From: Odontesthes bonariensis | Taxonomy: Eukaryota; Chordata; Actinopteri; Atheriniformes; Atherinopsidae | NCBI RefSeq assembly: GCF_027942865.1 | Contig: NC_134510.1 | Span: forward strand, 10,754,743 to 10,818,742 | Reading direction: 5' to 3' | DNA length: 64,000 nucleotides | Shown: in pieces, positions 32,060-42,058 of the stretch | How positions within the stretch are numbered: position 1 is the first letter of the stretch | Layout: each line of letters begins with the position of its first letter | Notes under the pieces: generated by a model | Databases searched by the model: none | What the model saw: the letters and a program-made list of their open reading frames with translations, nothing else | What the model was told of the DNA's origin: nothing | Position numbers and translations under genes: made by a program

Positions 32060-32551
32060 TTGCAGACTTCTCCTAGAGAAATATTTTCTCTGGCAAGGCA
32101 ACTCAAGTTTACGCCTTTCTTAGCAATACCGTGTCGTATTGCTATTCTGCCACTGCATCATCTAGTTTAAAGATTATTGTGGCCGCTTTACCTCCGAAGA
32201 GTTCTTGCTTCCAAATGCTATGCCTACTATTTGTTTGCCTCAGGAGCCCTGTTAAACAACAGCCAAGACACTTGTTGCATGAGAATCTTCTGACCACAGC
32301 TCAACAAGCTGTGTTGTCACAACCTTCTACAGTGCTTTGGGCAGGACAGAATCATTAGCAAAAGCACATTGTTCATTGTAAGGTCTTGGATTGCACTTAA
32401 CACCATAGTAAACGGGAAAGGGCTTTTGACCGAAGAAACCTGGCCTGATGTTAGGCTATTTGAAGGGGGCTATTGACATTTAGGCCGAAGATGGGTGAGA
32501 GTATCAAAGCAATCATCACTTGGTGTCAGGCAGCTGATAAAAGACCGAGCT

Positions 32552-32623
32552 CGCCCCGTCAGGGAATCGAACCTCGATCTTCCGCGTGACAGGCGGAGAT
32601 ACTGTCCATTATACTAACGAGGA
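32552..32623 (-). tRNA. tRNA-Asp (GTC)
   Basis: C5 form with loop CTGTCAC. The acceptor 3' strand and T stem have substitutions (GACGGGGCG end, AGGTTCGATTCCCT arm), so it may be inactive. Confidence 0.78.
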
Positions 32624-32873
32624 ATTTCTGTGTGACTGACACAGTCGTCAGAAGAAAAGACAACTATCGCCAAGGAGTGAAATAAGATTTTCGTGTCCCG
32701 TTTCAAGGTGCAGGAAAATTGCTATCACAGTCCCATCACTCAGAAGGAGAGTCTTCCATGAAGCTGCATGCCTCGTCAATATTCCCCTTCAACACGAACA
32801 CAACGCAGACCCACATATTCGCTGGAATGATGCCTGGGCCCGCCGACAGTGTCGTCAAATATTCCTTTTAGTA

Positions 32874-32956
32874 GTCAGGATGGCCGAGCGGTCTAAGGCG
32901 CTGCGTTCAGGTCGCATTCTCCCCTGGAGGCGTGGGTTCAAATCCCACTTCTGACA
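32874..32956 (+). tRNA. tRNA-Leu (CAG)
   Basis: Full-length tRNA-Leu-CAG; one change after the anticodon stem (CGCATTCTC). Otherwise well paired. Confidence 0.87.
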
Positions 32957-33449
32957 TTGCAGACTACTCCTAGAGAACCATTTTCTCTGGCAAGGCAACT
33001 CAAGTTTACTCCTTGCTTAGCAATACCATGTCGTATTGCTATTCTGCCACTGCATCATCTAGTTTAAAGATTATTGTGGCCGCTTTACCTCCGAAGAGTT
33101 CTTGCTTCCAAATGCTATGCCTACTTTTTGTTTGCCTCAGGAGCCCTGTTAAACAACAGCCAAGACACTTGTTGCATGAGAATCTTCTGACCACAGCTCA
33201 ACAAGCTGTGTTGTCACAACCTTTTACAGTGCTTTGGGCAGGACAGAATCATTAGCAAAAGGCACATTGTTGATTATAAGGTCTTGGTTTGCACTTAACA
33301 CCACAGTAAACGGGCAAGGGCTTTTGACCGAAGCAACCTGGCCTCATGTTAGGCTATTTGAAGGGGGCTATTGACATTTAGGCCGAAGATGGGTGAGAGT
33401 ATCAAAACAATCATCACTTGGTGGCAGGCAGCTGATAAAAGACCTAGCT

Positions 33450-33521
33450 CTCCCCGTAGGGGAATCGAACCCCAATCTTCCACGTGACAAGCAGAGATAC
33501 TGTCCATTATACTAACGAGGA
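33450..33521 (-). tRNA. tRNA-Asp (GTC), weakened
   Basis: C5 form. The anticodon stem has two changes (CTGCTTGTCACGTGG), so pairing is poor. Confidence 0.75.
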
Positions 33522-33771
33522 ATTTCTGTGTGACTGACACAGTCGTCAGACGAAAAGACAACTATCGCCAAGGAGTGAAATAAGATTTTCGTGTCCCGTT
33601 TCAAGGTGCAGGAAAATTGCTATCACAGTCCCATCACTCAGAAGGAGAGTCTTCCATGAAGCTGCATGCCTCGTCAATATTCCCCTTCAACACGAACACA
33701 ACGCAGACCCACATAATAACTGGAATGATGCCTGGGCCCGCCGACAGTGTCGTCAAATATTCCTTTTAGCA

Positions 33772-33807
33772 GTCAGGATGGCCGAGCGATCTAAGGCGCT
33801 GCGTTAA
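33772..33807 (+). pseudogene. tRNA-Leu cut in the anticodon loop
   Basis: GTCAGGATGGCCGAGCG runs normally to CTGCGTTAA and then joins AGGCCTACAGAAAG, a piece of the hAT sequence of 35441-37294. The retained loop bases suggest the AAG type. Confidence 0.85.
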
Positions 33808-33822
33808 AGGCCTACAGAAAGC

Positions 33823-34035
33823 TGACACTACACTCAATACATAATGATAATACATACACAGAGGAACAATAATGATCATTGGACCCTACACCAAAACATT
33901 TCATAAACCCAGAAATTTGCCGCTTGGAAATCCTTCCTGGAATTCCAGACTGAGGGCGGGGCTTCCGTGTGACGTCACAGGTGCCATGGGTTTTCCTGGC
34001 TGCCGCCATTGTAGTATGTTTGTTGAGTGGTGAAG
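33823..34035. other. GC-rich promoter-like stretch with CRE
   Basis: TGACGTCA lies at 33970-33977, beside GGGGCTTCCG and GCCGCCATTGTAG, giving a promoter-like look. An ATG at 34009 (- strand, MAAARKTHGT...) opens 65 codons with no known domain. It could be the start of a decayed gene or of a repeat. Confidence 0.3.
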
Positions 34036-34860
34036 GCTAGTGGTGCAACGGATCATCATTGATCCGTGATCCGTTCGGATCAATTATTTCAGTTCGGCAC
34101 ACACATGATCCGCGGATTGATTTATGAAAAAAAAAATTGTGGGCTTGTTCAGTCCTCATACAGCCGTTACCATTCCGCTAGTTCCAGGGACAGAGCTACT
34201 TTCCATGCTCTGGGTAAAAGTCTGCAACAGTTCCCTCCTCAATAAGCAAACAGTCCTATGGCTCGATTGTGATTTATTGTCCTCAGCATAGAACATGTAG
34301 AACAGTGGGCATGGAAAATAAAAGTAGGCTAGACTTCGGTGACGATAACTGCTGCCTCTAGTGCTACGTCTGTTTCCATATACTCGCGCTGCCACACAAA
34401 CCTGTCGCCTAGGTTACCACACAGACATAACACGTAGCTGACATAGCGATAGCTAACATAAATAAAACCCCTAACCTGCAACACAGCGTGGTCATGGCGA
34501 GCGGAGGAACAGAGGAGCTTGAACGCCCCACGTCATTTAAATCCCCTGTTTGGGAGCATTTTGGCTTCCCTGTCAAATTTAATGAAGAAGGAAAGAGGTT
34601 GGTGGATAAAACCGTGACGGTGTGTAGGCACTGTGGTACAAGAAAGCCACACAACAGTGGAAACACATCGAGCATGGCCACGTATTCGCAGCGATATCAC
34701 CCCGGTGTTTCACTGACAGGAGTGAAACCGAAAGCGGCTCAACAACCGCTCATCACCGCGTTAAGCAGCCCCCTTCCTTCACAATCCGACCGGGCTAAAG
34801 CGATCACAAACGCTAGAGACTGGTAAGTCTGACAAGAAGCTATTAAAATTGTGACCCAGC
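34036..34860 (+). mobile_element. hAT element 5' part with BED-finger exon
   Basis: TAGTGGTGCAACGGATCA with GATCCGTGATCCG repeats at 34040-34090 is the terminus of a known fish hAT family. The first coding exon follows at 34494-34822. The rest of the transposase and the right end are missing. Confidence 0.75.
34494..34822 (+). CDS. ZBED1-like hAT transposase, first exon only
   Basis: ATG at 34494 (GTCATGGCGAG) opens MASGGTEELERPTSFKS. A BED zinc finger follows: SPVWEHFGFP with the aromatic pair, CRHCG as the CxxC, and RYHP as the last His; the expected first His (HL before QRYH) is changed to Tyr. The exon ends at a donor GACTG/GTAAGT at 34823. BED fingers bind the element's own ends; the catalytic and dimerisation exons are absent, so this is a relic. 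Confidence 0.7.
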
Positions 34861-35032
34861 ATTCCAGTCTGCACTCACTGACTCCGGCACTGTGTAAAAA
34901 GTGTGTTGACAGGCTGTCAGTGTCAGTTAGCTTCAGTTGTCAGTGCAGTGCTTATCCCTCTTGACAAAATTATTTATGCCTCATCAACATCGTCCAGACT
35001 CGTGGCCTAGACCAAACACAGTGTATGCTCAC

Positions 35033-35280
35033 CAATCGGCATTCTGAAGACGACCAAAATCACCATCATCGTCCCCACTGCTCTCGGACTCGGACTCTGA
35101 CCCACTGTCACTGGCAATGGCTGGCTCGAACCTGTATGGTTCTAGCCCCAATCCCTCCTCAGTTTCTTCTTCAGGCTCTTCATTGTCATCAACAATATTC
35201 GGATCAAAATTTGCCGTGAAGAAGCTGTCCAGGTCTGGCAAACTGCTGGCTTCGCTACTAGAACTACTAGTATCAGACAT
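35033..35280 (-). CDS. P2X7 C-terminal-like (Zn cluster) protein, first exon
   Basis: ATG at 35280 opens MSDTSSSSSEASSLPDLDSF, then an acidic, Ser/Glu-rich stretch with EPYRFEPAIASDS and ends RLQNADW at a donor GATTG/GTGAGC (35032). In fish and invertebrate proteins with a P2X7 C-terminal-like domain, PYxFEP and RLxNxxW occur just before the WCxCGxC zinc cluster, so the cluster should lie in a next exon, which is not in view. Many fish have dozens of such genes. A CRE sits 38 bp upstream. It could be an active first exon or an orphan piece left by rearrangement. Confidence 0.5.
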
Positions 35281-35317
35281 GTTGATTGTTGGGGGTTGTT
35301 CCAGCAGCTGGCACTCG

Positions 35318-35325
35318 TGACGTCA
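35318..35325. promoter_or_regulatory. CRE TGACGTCA before the P2X7-C-like exon
   Basis: A perfect cAMP response element 38 bp upstream of the start codon at 35280, in a CG-containing stretch with an ETS-like CTTCCGG at about 35344. Confidence 0.45.
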
Positions 35326-35404
35326 CGCACCTGTCGTCTGCTACTTCCGGTTTGCCAAATGGCGGGCTATTCGAGTCAAATGTGGTGATAGTTTATTGGG
35401 CCTA

Positions 35405-37552
35405 ATCAGGACTATCCAGGGGCCTAAAATTATTTTAAAATCACAAAAAAAATCCATGGTATATAAGGAATCGATCTGCTATTTCAGTTTTGTGCAAAAA
35501 ATCACCTTTCTGTAGGCCTTTAACAAGTGCATCGAAGTCAGGTTGAATGTCTGAGGTGGAGATGCGAAGCACAGCTGACAGATGGTCGTCAGTGAGAGAT
35601 GATCTATACCTGGACTTCGTAAACTTCATCATTGAAAATGTTTGTTCACATATGTAGGTAGAGCCAAAGAGAACCAACATCTTCTGAGCATGTCTCTTCA
35701 TGTTTGGAAAGTTCTCCTCCTTGAGAGAAGAGTAGAAATCCAGCAGACATCCTGATTTAAAGTGCTCTGCCAGTACTGCATCAGACTGCAGGTCAATGAG
35801 TTCCAGCTGAACATCACTGGGTGCATTATCCACACTGCAGGTAAAGGGAGAGGAAATCATGTGCATTTCATCCTCTATTGTTCTGAGATCTTCAAATCTC
35901 CTTAAAAACTCACAATGCAATGCTCCTAACATGGATGAGTACCTGTGGAGGTGATCAGCTGATGGTGTGACTTCTTTCAGGGTTTGCATGTGAGTGAGAT
36001 TGTTGCTCTCCACTTGGCTTGAAAGAAACAGCATCTTTCTCATGAAAGCCTTCACCAGGGTGTGCATTTCATGAACAAAAAGGCCCCTGCCTTGCAGTTT
36101 GGTGTTCAGTTCATTCATCAGTGCAGTCACATCAACAGCAAATGCAAAATCTGTCATACAGTCCTCATCTGAGAGCTCTGGGATGTCTTTGCCTTTCATC
36201 TGACAAAACTCTTGAATCTCTGTTTTCGGGTCCCAAACTCTTTTTAGCACTTTGCCCAGGCTGAGCCATCTGACAGCTGTGTGGTAGCCGATGTCACTAT
36301 GCTCAGACTCATGGTCCTCCAAAAGTGCGACAAACTGTCTGTGATTCAATGCCCGTGCCCTGATGAAGTTTACTATTTTAGTAACAACATCAATAACATG
36401 GTTCATTTTTAGCAGTGTCTTGCACAACACATGTTGGTGTATAATACAATGCAAAAATACCAATTTCTGATCTGTGTCGATTTCAGTCACTTTATCTTGC
36501 ATATGTTTTAAAAGTCCCATATTTTTCCCTGTAAGATTTGGACAACCGTCCGTTGTGACACCTGCCAGTCTGTCCCATTTCAGTCCCAGTGTGTCCATGC
36601 ACGCATTTACCTCCGTGAAGAGATCGCTCCCTGTAGTCGTCCCTTTCATCGACTGCATTGCTGCCAGCTCCTCCGTAATCTTGAAGTCCGGCGTTATCCC
36701 GCGGACAAATACAAGTAACTGGGCTGTGTCACGGACATCACAGCTTTCGTCCAAAGCCAAGGAGAAAAATTCAAAACTTGCCACTTCACGTTGCCGCTGA
36801 AGCTCCAGATTCCCTGATATGTCCTCGACCCTTCTCGTCACGATTCGCCTGGAGAGCGGGACTTTCTCAAATGCTTCTTTTTGTTCAGGGCATATTAGTG
36901 CTGCAGAGTCCACCAAGCACTCTTTGATAAACTCCTCCTCCGAGAATGGCTTACTGTTTTTAGCGATTTTGTGGGATATCACAAAGCTGGTCTTGGTTGC
37001 TGCATCCCTGGATGTGTGAAGCTTGGTAAAAAAGCCTTGCTGCTTTTGCAGTTTAGCTAGCAAAGCTTCCGATGTCCTCGCCCTTTCAGCATCAGTCACG
37101 TTCTTGAATTTCTCCGCATGTTTCGTCTCCTAATGCTGACTCAAATTGTAGTCCTTAAACACGGCGATCTGCTCCCCGCAAACTAAACACATGGCTTTAC
37201 CTTTGACTTCAGTAAATAAATACCTAGCAGTCCAATTTTTGTTGAAAACCCTGCATTCGGCATCTACCTTTCTTTTTTTAGCATGAGCAGACATTTCTGA
37301 GGGCTAAAGTCGTCTTGTGACTTGCTAGTGACAACGATCCAATCATGTGCATGTCTCGATATACGTTTTACATCATCATGTAAGTGAATAAAAAACAACT
37401 TCAAAATAAAAATAAAATGCAGCTTCAGTCCATGCATCAGGTAAAATAAGAAAATAGGTTTATTTTGTAATTTCCAATTAACCTTACACGGGCCGGTCAG
37501 AGTCAACCAAAGGGCCGTATGCGGCCCGGGGGCCGTACAATGCCCAGGTCTG
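35405..37552 (-). mobile_element. hAT-Charlie element (GTF2IRD2-like), left-arm copy
   Basis: The 5' terminal repeat CAGACCTGGGCATTGTACG with GGCCC palindromes ends at 37552, and the transposase gene follows. At the other side no matching terminal repeat is seen before the sequence changes at about 35404, so the 3' end is lost. Confidence 0.85.
35441..37294 (-). pseudogene. hAT transposase, GTF2IRD2/Charlie8 type, nearly whole
   Basis: From ATG at 37294 (MSAHAKKRKVDAECRVFNK) to the stop at 35441 there are 617 codons with one in-frame TAG at 37130-37132, inside the BED finger (CLVCGEQ ... SQH-stop-ETKH). After it 552 codons are open. DESCDVRDTAQL holds the first catalytic Asp region, TTDGCPNLTGKN follows, and FGSTYICEQTFSMMKFTKSR near the end is the conserved hAT C-terminal dimerisation motif. 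Domesticated relatives are the mammalian GTF2IRD2 tail. The same TAG is in the right-arm copy, so it predates the duplication. A start at a downstream Met (37099) would give a protein without the finger. Confidence 0.88.
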
Positions 37553-38329
37553 CACTAGACCATCAAGGACCCGAAAACAGTGCACACGGTACAGGTTGCA
37601 ACACTGTGGTAAACTCTTCCTAACTGGCAAATTAATTGGCATAGTGCATTGTACTGAAGTTGTGAACATTTTAGCCTTAGATGAAAGCAATTCTGCGCAT
37701 CTGGAGAATGAATCCAAGCAAGCACAAGTTTCACGCTTTAGACTTCTCTCTTATTTCAGGGAGAAATAGAAAGATTCCTGAGTAAGAGTGAGTGTGTCAT
37801 AGCCCTGCAAGAAAAACAGTTGATAGATGACTAAATAAATAAAACATTCCTGACCTACACCACGACAGTGAAAACACCAAATCCTAGCCAGCAGACCACC
37901 AGAGAGCCTTTGATTTTTGTGAACTATGGATGTTGCCTCTTGTGCCTCGTTGTCCATTTAGCAGCGGGCTATGTGTAGTCAAACGGACGAGGTATGTACA
38001 GACACCCTTTTAAAGAATGATCTTAGGTGAGCAATATAATGGATCGGATCAGTGATGGAAAAGGGAAATCTGATTTGAAGGAATTGGACGAAAGCATTTA
38101 AAACTCCCAAATAGCTTTTTATGCCTGCTGAAATTGTTGGGGCATGTCACGGCAGTAGTCTTACCTACGTAGCATTCTCGTTCCGTTGCGTCAGCTTCTT
38201 GAAATCTTTTTCAGTACTCTGTGAAACAAGAATTGTACACAGGGTAGTTTTTCCATTTACTGGCTTGTTTTATCTTGCAATGTCATTCCCCTACCTGTGT
38301 TATCTGTGGATATAAATGCAATGTCAGGA
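37553..38329. other. Arm DNA between hAT and L1 fragment, no gene supported
   Basis: Unique-looking sequence, with a - strand frame of 68 codons at 37751-37957 (GGLLARIWCFHCRGVG...) that is also present in the right arm. It may be the degraded 5' part of the L1-like LINE. Not recognised. Confidence 0.4.
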
Positions 38330-38969
38330 ATATAGGGTAGTTACCCTCAATGTAAAGGGCTTACACAATCCAATCAAGTGAGGCAAGGTTATTGCAAAGA
38401 TGAAGAGAGAGAAACTGCATGTAATATTCTGGCAGGAGACCCATCTCGACAGAATGAAAAGTTAAAAAAAATATGGTTTTAGAAATACATTCTACTCATG
38501 TTATAAGAAAGGGAGAAAAAGAGGGGGAGCAATAATGATTCGTAATAGAGTGAATTTCCAAGTGGTTTCTGAAATCTAGGGGTTCCTTAAACAGAAAGAG
38601 GTCACACTAGTTAATGTGTATGTACCACCTGGCAAGGATAATTCCTTTATTAGAGAAATTTTTGGTTTGATTGCTTCCGAAGCCACTGGGGTTTTAATAT
38701 GTGGAGGAGACTGGAATATGCAGCTACAATGTAAGCTAGACTCCTCTAACACATTAAAGAGATCTGCTCCCACACCAGAGTAACTGTGTCCTGCTGACAC
38801 ATGTTGACAGAGCTCGGGATGATTGATGTATGGAGGGAGCTCCACCCAACAGAAAGACGGTATACATTTTATTCAGCAAGTCATAGAGTGCACTCAAGAA
38901 TTGACTATTTCTTTACATATAACTCTGACAGACACAGACTTAAAGAGTGCAGTATAGGGATTCGAGATG
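38330..38969 (+). mobile_element. L1-like LINE, endonuclease fragment (left arm)
   Basis: + strand pieces read the AP endonuclease domain of L1/Tx1-type ORF2: KREKLHVIFWQETHLDRM, then VTLVNVYVPPGKDNSFI, VLICGGDWNMQLQ (the catalytic GDxN), and HRVHSRIDYFFTYNSDRHR with a changed SDH end. The pieces lie in several frames with stops, so it is dead. It stops where the RecQ-bearing element is inserted (TCATTCACC, 38970). No reverse transcriptase domain remains. Confidence 0.82.
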
Positions 38970-39151
38970 TCATTCACCTAGCCTGATTAACATAGACTTT
39001 CAAATCTCTTCGAGATTCTGGTCTAACCAAGACCATAACGAATACGATTCGAAATGGCCTGGTCAACCCGCCTCCCTTGGGTTGCTACTGGTTGTGGCCA
39101 GAAAAGGCTGTGCCTAAGCTTAAGCCAATCACACCACTCTTTCCTCTGACG

Positions 39152-41132
39152 CAGGGGCATCTGTAGCTTGAGCAAATATTCGGGGCTGTAGCCCAGACAT
39201 GAAAATAATTTTTAACGGGGGTCAGGGGGTTTTTTTCCCCGGGATTTTTTTTTAAAAAAAGGGGGTGTTAAAATGAAAATTTAACACAGTTCATGACCAG
39301 CTGCTTAACATGTTGAATGCCGAGCTGTGAATGTTGGCATTCATGTTTTGATAAAATGCCGAGATCCATATATCCAAATGCTGACATTGTGTCTTTGTTA
39401 GCCTAAACGGTGCGTTCACACCAAACGCGATGCGAATATTCGCACCGCCTTCATCGCGCGATCGTTGCTGCAGGTGTAAATTAAATTCCATCCCCTCAAA
39501 CGCCTCTTTCGCGCGAGTAAAAAACGAGTGAATAGCTCAAGGGGCTATCCATGGCTGATCGCGTCCTTGTACCTGCTGTGGCAGTCCGAGATTCGTCTGA
39601 AACGCACACGCCGTCGTGTCTGGGTCAGTGACATCATCCGGTGGTGCATTCAGCTCGGATAATTTCATCGCCTTCTCCAGGAGTTGCGTCTGGATGACGG
39701 CCGCCTCCAGTGGCACCCCAGGCCCACCAGGACCCAGCCCGACGACCCGCTTGGGAGGACCGGCGCCTTCAGCCGGCGTCCCGCCGAGAGATCACGGCAC
39801 CGATCCTCCCGAGCAGGCCACCAAACTGGGTCCCGGTGAGCCCGAAACACCGCTGGAAGCGGCCGCCACGGGAGGATCGGTGCCGTGATCTCTCGGCGGG
39901 ACGCCGGCTGCAGGCGCTCCGCAGCTGGGCCGAGAGATCGCGGCGCCGGTCCTCCATGAGTTCCGTCTGGATGACGGCCGCCTCCAGCGGCACCCCAGGC
40001 CCACCAGGACCCAGCCCGACGACCCGCTTGGGAGGACCGGCGCCTGCAGCCGGCGTCCCGCCGAGAGATCACGGCACCGATCCTCCCGAGCAGGCCACCA
40101 AACTGGGTCCCGGTGAGCCCGAAACACCGCTGGAAGCGGCCGCCACGGGAGGATCGGTGCCGTGATCTCTCGGCGGGACGCCGGCTGCAGGCGCTCCGCA
40201 GCTGGGCCGAGAGATCGCGGCGCCGGTCCTCCATGAGTTCCGTCTGGATGACGGCCGCCTCCAGCGGCACCCCAGGCCCACCAGGACCCAGCCCGACGAC
40301 CCGCTTGGGAGGACCGGCGCCTGCAGCCGGCGTCCCGCCGAGAGATCACGGCACCGATCCTCCCGAGCAGGCCACCAAACTGGGTCCCGGTGAGCCCGAA
40401 ACACCGCTGGAAGCGGCCGCCACGGGAGGATCGGTGCCGTGATCTCTCGGCGGGACGCCGGCTGCAGGCGCTCCGCAGCTGGGCCGCGGCTCCGTTTCAG
40501 CTGCGGGGCGCCTGTGGTTGGTGTCCTGCCGAGAGATCGCGGCGCCGGTCCTCCCGAGCGGGTCGTCGGGCTGGGTCCTGGTGGGCCTGGGGTGCCGCTG
40601 GAGGCGGCCGTCATCCAGACGGAACTCCTGGAGAAGGCGGTGATTTAATTTTTTTATTTTATTTAGTCAGGGACCATGTGCAAAGTACATTAATTACAAA
40701 GTAAAGAAATGACCTGCACCAGATTGTAGCTTAGAAGCTAATTTCCATGTGCAGTCCCATCTGCATGTCACAGACAGCGCCTGTCCATCTGTCTCCACGT
40801 CACTGTCGTCCAGAATCTCAACGCTGATAGGCTGTCTGGCGCGAATATTTCGCCAAAGTTGGATTTTTTGAACTCGCGCGAATCGCATATTTTCAATCGC
40901 GCGGCGGCCACCGCATCACCGCACTGCCTCACCGCGCCTCAGAATCCTGCGGAGCTGGTTACAAAGTTGCATGATGACAGCAGCGCCGCGGTAGTCTATC
41001 ACCGCTCAAAGTGTGGTCCCGTGACGGAGCTCTCCTTCTTTTTCTTCTTCTTCGTTCTTCTTATTATTATTATTATACATATTTTTCTTTATGTCAGTCC
41101 AGAGAGATTGACCAGGTCTCTCGACGCGCATG
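39152..41132. mobile_element. 1981-bp insertion with 8-bp target duplication (hAT-like)
   Basis: CTCTGACG occurs at 39144-39151 and 41133-41140, and the right arm at about 52915 has the site once, so this is a post-duplication insertion. It starts CAGGGGCATCTG; the other end read inverted starts CATGCGCGTC, so terminal repeats are poor. GGTGCGTTCACACC with GCGAATATTCGC (39408-39445) and GCGCGAATATTTCGCC (about 40838) resemble fish non-autonomous hAT ends. The middle is the palindromic minisatellite below. Confidence 0.7.
39681..40645. repeat. GC-rich minisatellite, 277-bp units that are themselves palindromic
   Basis: GAGTTSCGTCTGGATGACGG starts units at 39681, 39958 and 40235, exactly 277 bp apart. 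Within each unit GGCGTCCCGCCGAGAGATCA is repeated inverted about 120 bp later, and the final part (40546-40645) is the reverse complement of the unit start. Three full units and an inverted partial one. Because CG-rich repeats lack stops, long frames are open on both strands; they are not genes. Confidence 0.9.
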
Positions 41133-41140
41133 CTCTGACG

Positions 41141-41334
41141 TATGATTTAGCTACCAGCGGGGCTAACTGGTAGATTAAACTCTTACCAAAGCCAGTAGGG
41201 AGCAAGGCGAAAACGTCTTTCCTGTCAAGAAATGATTCAAGGGCTGTTCTTTGCTCGATTTTTAACGAGAATCTCCCGTCGAACACTTTCATTACAGCAT
41301 CTACAGCAGTGTCAAAAGCTTGACGCTGCTCCAT
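41141..41334 (-). pseudogene. RecQ-like helicase N-terminal exon, cut by an insertion (left arm)
   Basis: ATG at 41334 (CAACATGGAGC) reads MEQRQAFDTAVDAVMKVFDG, then LKIEQRTALESFLDRKD (RecQ motif 0 with its Gln) and LLPTGFGKSLIYQ (Walker A, binds ATP phosphates). The frame is left at 41140, where the 1981-bp insertion begins. The family unwinds DNA 3' to 5' with ATP; here only the first motif block exists. See 52721-52981 for the uninterrupted copy. Confidence 0.75.
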
Positions 41335-41712
41335 GTTGATATTGAATGAAGCGCTTCCGTGTACAATCCATGGGTTGAGTGGCAGTTCAACCACGTCACT
41401 ACCTTGAACACGCCTCTACCCTGGCCCGTTGGCGCTGCTCAAAGTTGATTGCTTCCCGACAAAGTGGATGGAGTTCCCATTTTTTCGGGAACTCGAATCC
41501 ACCTGAATGAGCAGTTTGCCTGAGTAAGTGTAGCAGAGCCGAAGGTGTTGCGTCACTGCGAGGGCGGAGCCTGGGTATCATTCACCTGTTTATCTGACCC
41601 TACACATAGACAATAAAAAGAAAAACACGTCTTGGCGACTTAATACAAGTATCTTAAATGATAACCAGTGTTGGGGTAGTTACTCAAAAAAGCCTCTGTG
41701 GGCTTCCTGCTG

Positions 41713-42058
41713 ATGGAAGGACCAGCGGATGACAAAGAAACAACAACTCTGACACCAACGGAGGACAAAGTGGAACACCTGAGCTACCGCAGGAAACGTA
41801 TTGTGCAAAACAGGTGAGTGGATGATTCCGTCTAACTAATGAATGAAATCTACAGAAATGAATGTGTGCTAGCTCACACATGTTGAGTACTTGTGCAGTT
41901 TTTCCTTCCTTTTCCTGCTGTGTTTTACCGAGGTGATCAGGGATGAGATGAGACTCGAGCGCAGGTCCGAAGGAGAGAGACTGTGGACCCGACATTGCCG
42001 CTATGCACCCAGGGTTTCCGTGACGACGAGGAGCTCCAAGCCGGATGAGAGAAGCTGA
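41713..42058 (+). CDS. Putative two-exon coding piece, unrecognised (left arm)
   Basis: Exon 41713-41813 begins ATGGAAGG, reads MEGPADDKETTTLTPTEDK and ends at a good donor CAG/GTGAGT. An acceptor GTGATCAG at 41940 opens an exon that joins in frame and runs DEMRLERRSEGERLWTRHC to a stop at 42056-42058, giving 72 codons. The same two exons are open in the right arm (52342-51997, -) with three amino-acid changes. A third acceptor TTCCTTGTAG (42281) and an AATAAA at 42650 follow. The real gene may start upstream. No known domain. Confidence 0.35.

Larger units (their letters stand above)
31978..33807. repeat. tRNA array 2, reversed, ~2 units
   Basis: The 897-bp unit in the opposite orientation to array 1 (Leu on +, Asp on -), with more substitutions than array 1. 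Both edges fall inside tRNA-Leu genes. It has diverged from array 1 but is clearly of the same origin. Confidence 0.95.
38979..41577 (-). mobile_element. Element with 9-bp target duplication carrying a RecQ-like exon (left arm)
   Basis: TCATTCACC flanks it at 38970-38978 and 41578-41586. Ends are TAGCCTGATTAAC and, inverted, TACCCAGGCTCC: weak terminal repeats. Without the nested 1981-bp insertion it is 610 bp, as in the right arm. It inserted into the L1-like LINE. It holds an ATG exon of a RecQ-like helicase. The superfamily is not established. Confidence 0.65.

Noticed and set aside
36474-36800. Antisense frames inside the hAT transposase (also at 55305-55631)
   Set aside because: Shadows of the transposase gene on the opposite strand.
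39665-40704. Long Pro/Arg-rich frames on both strands (up to 201 codons)
   Set aside because: Produced by a GC-rich palindromic minisatellite without stops; the same peptide repeats in several frames.
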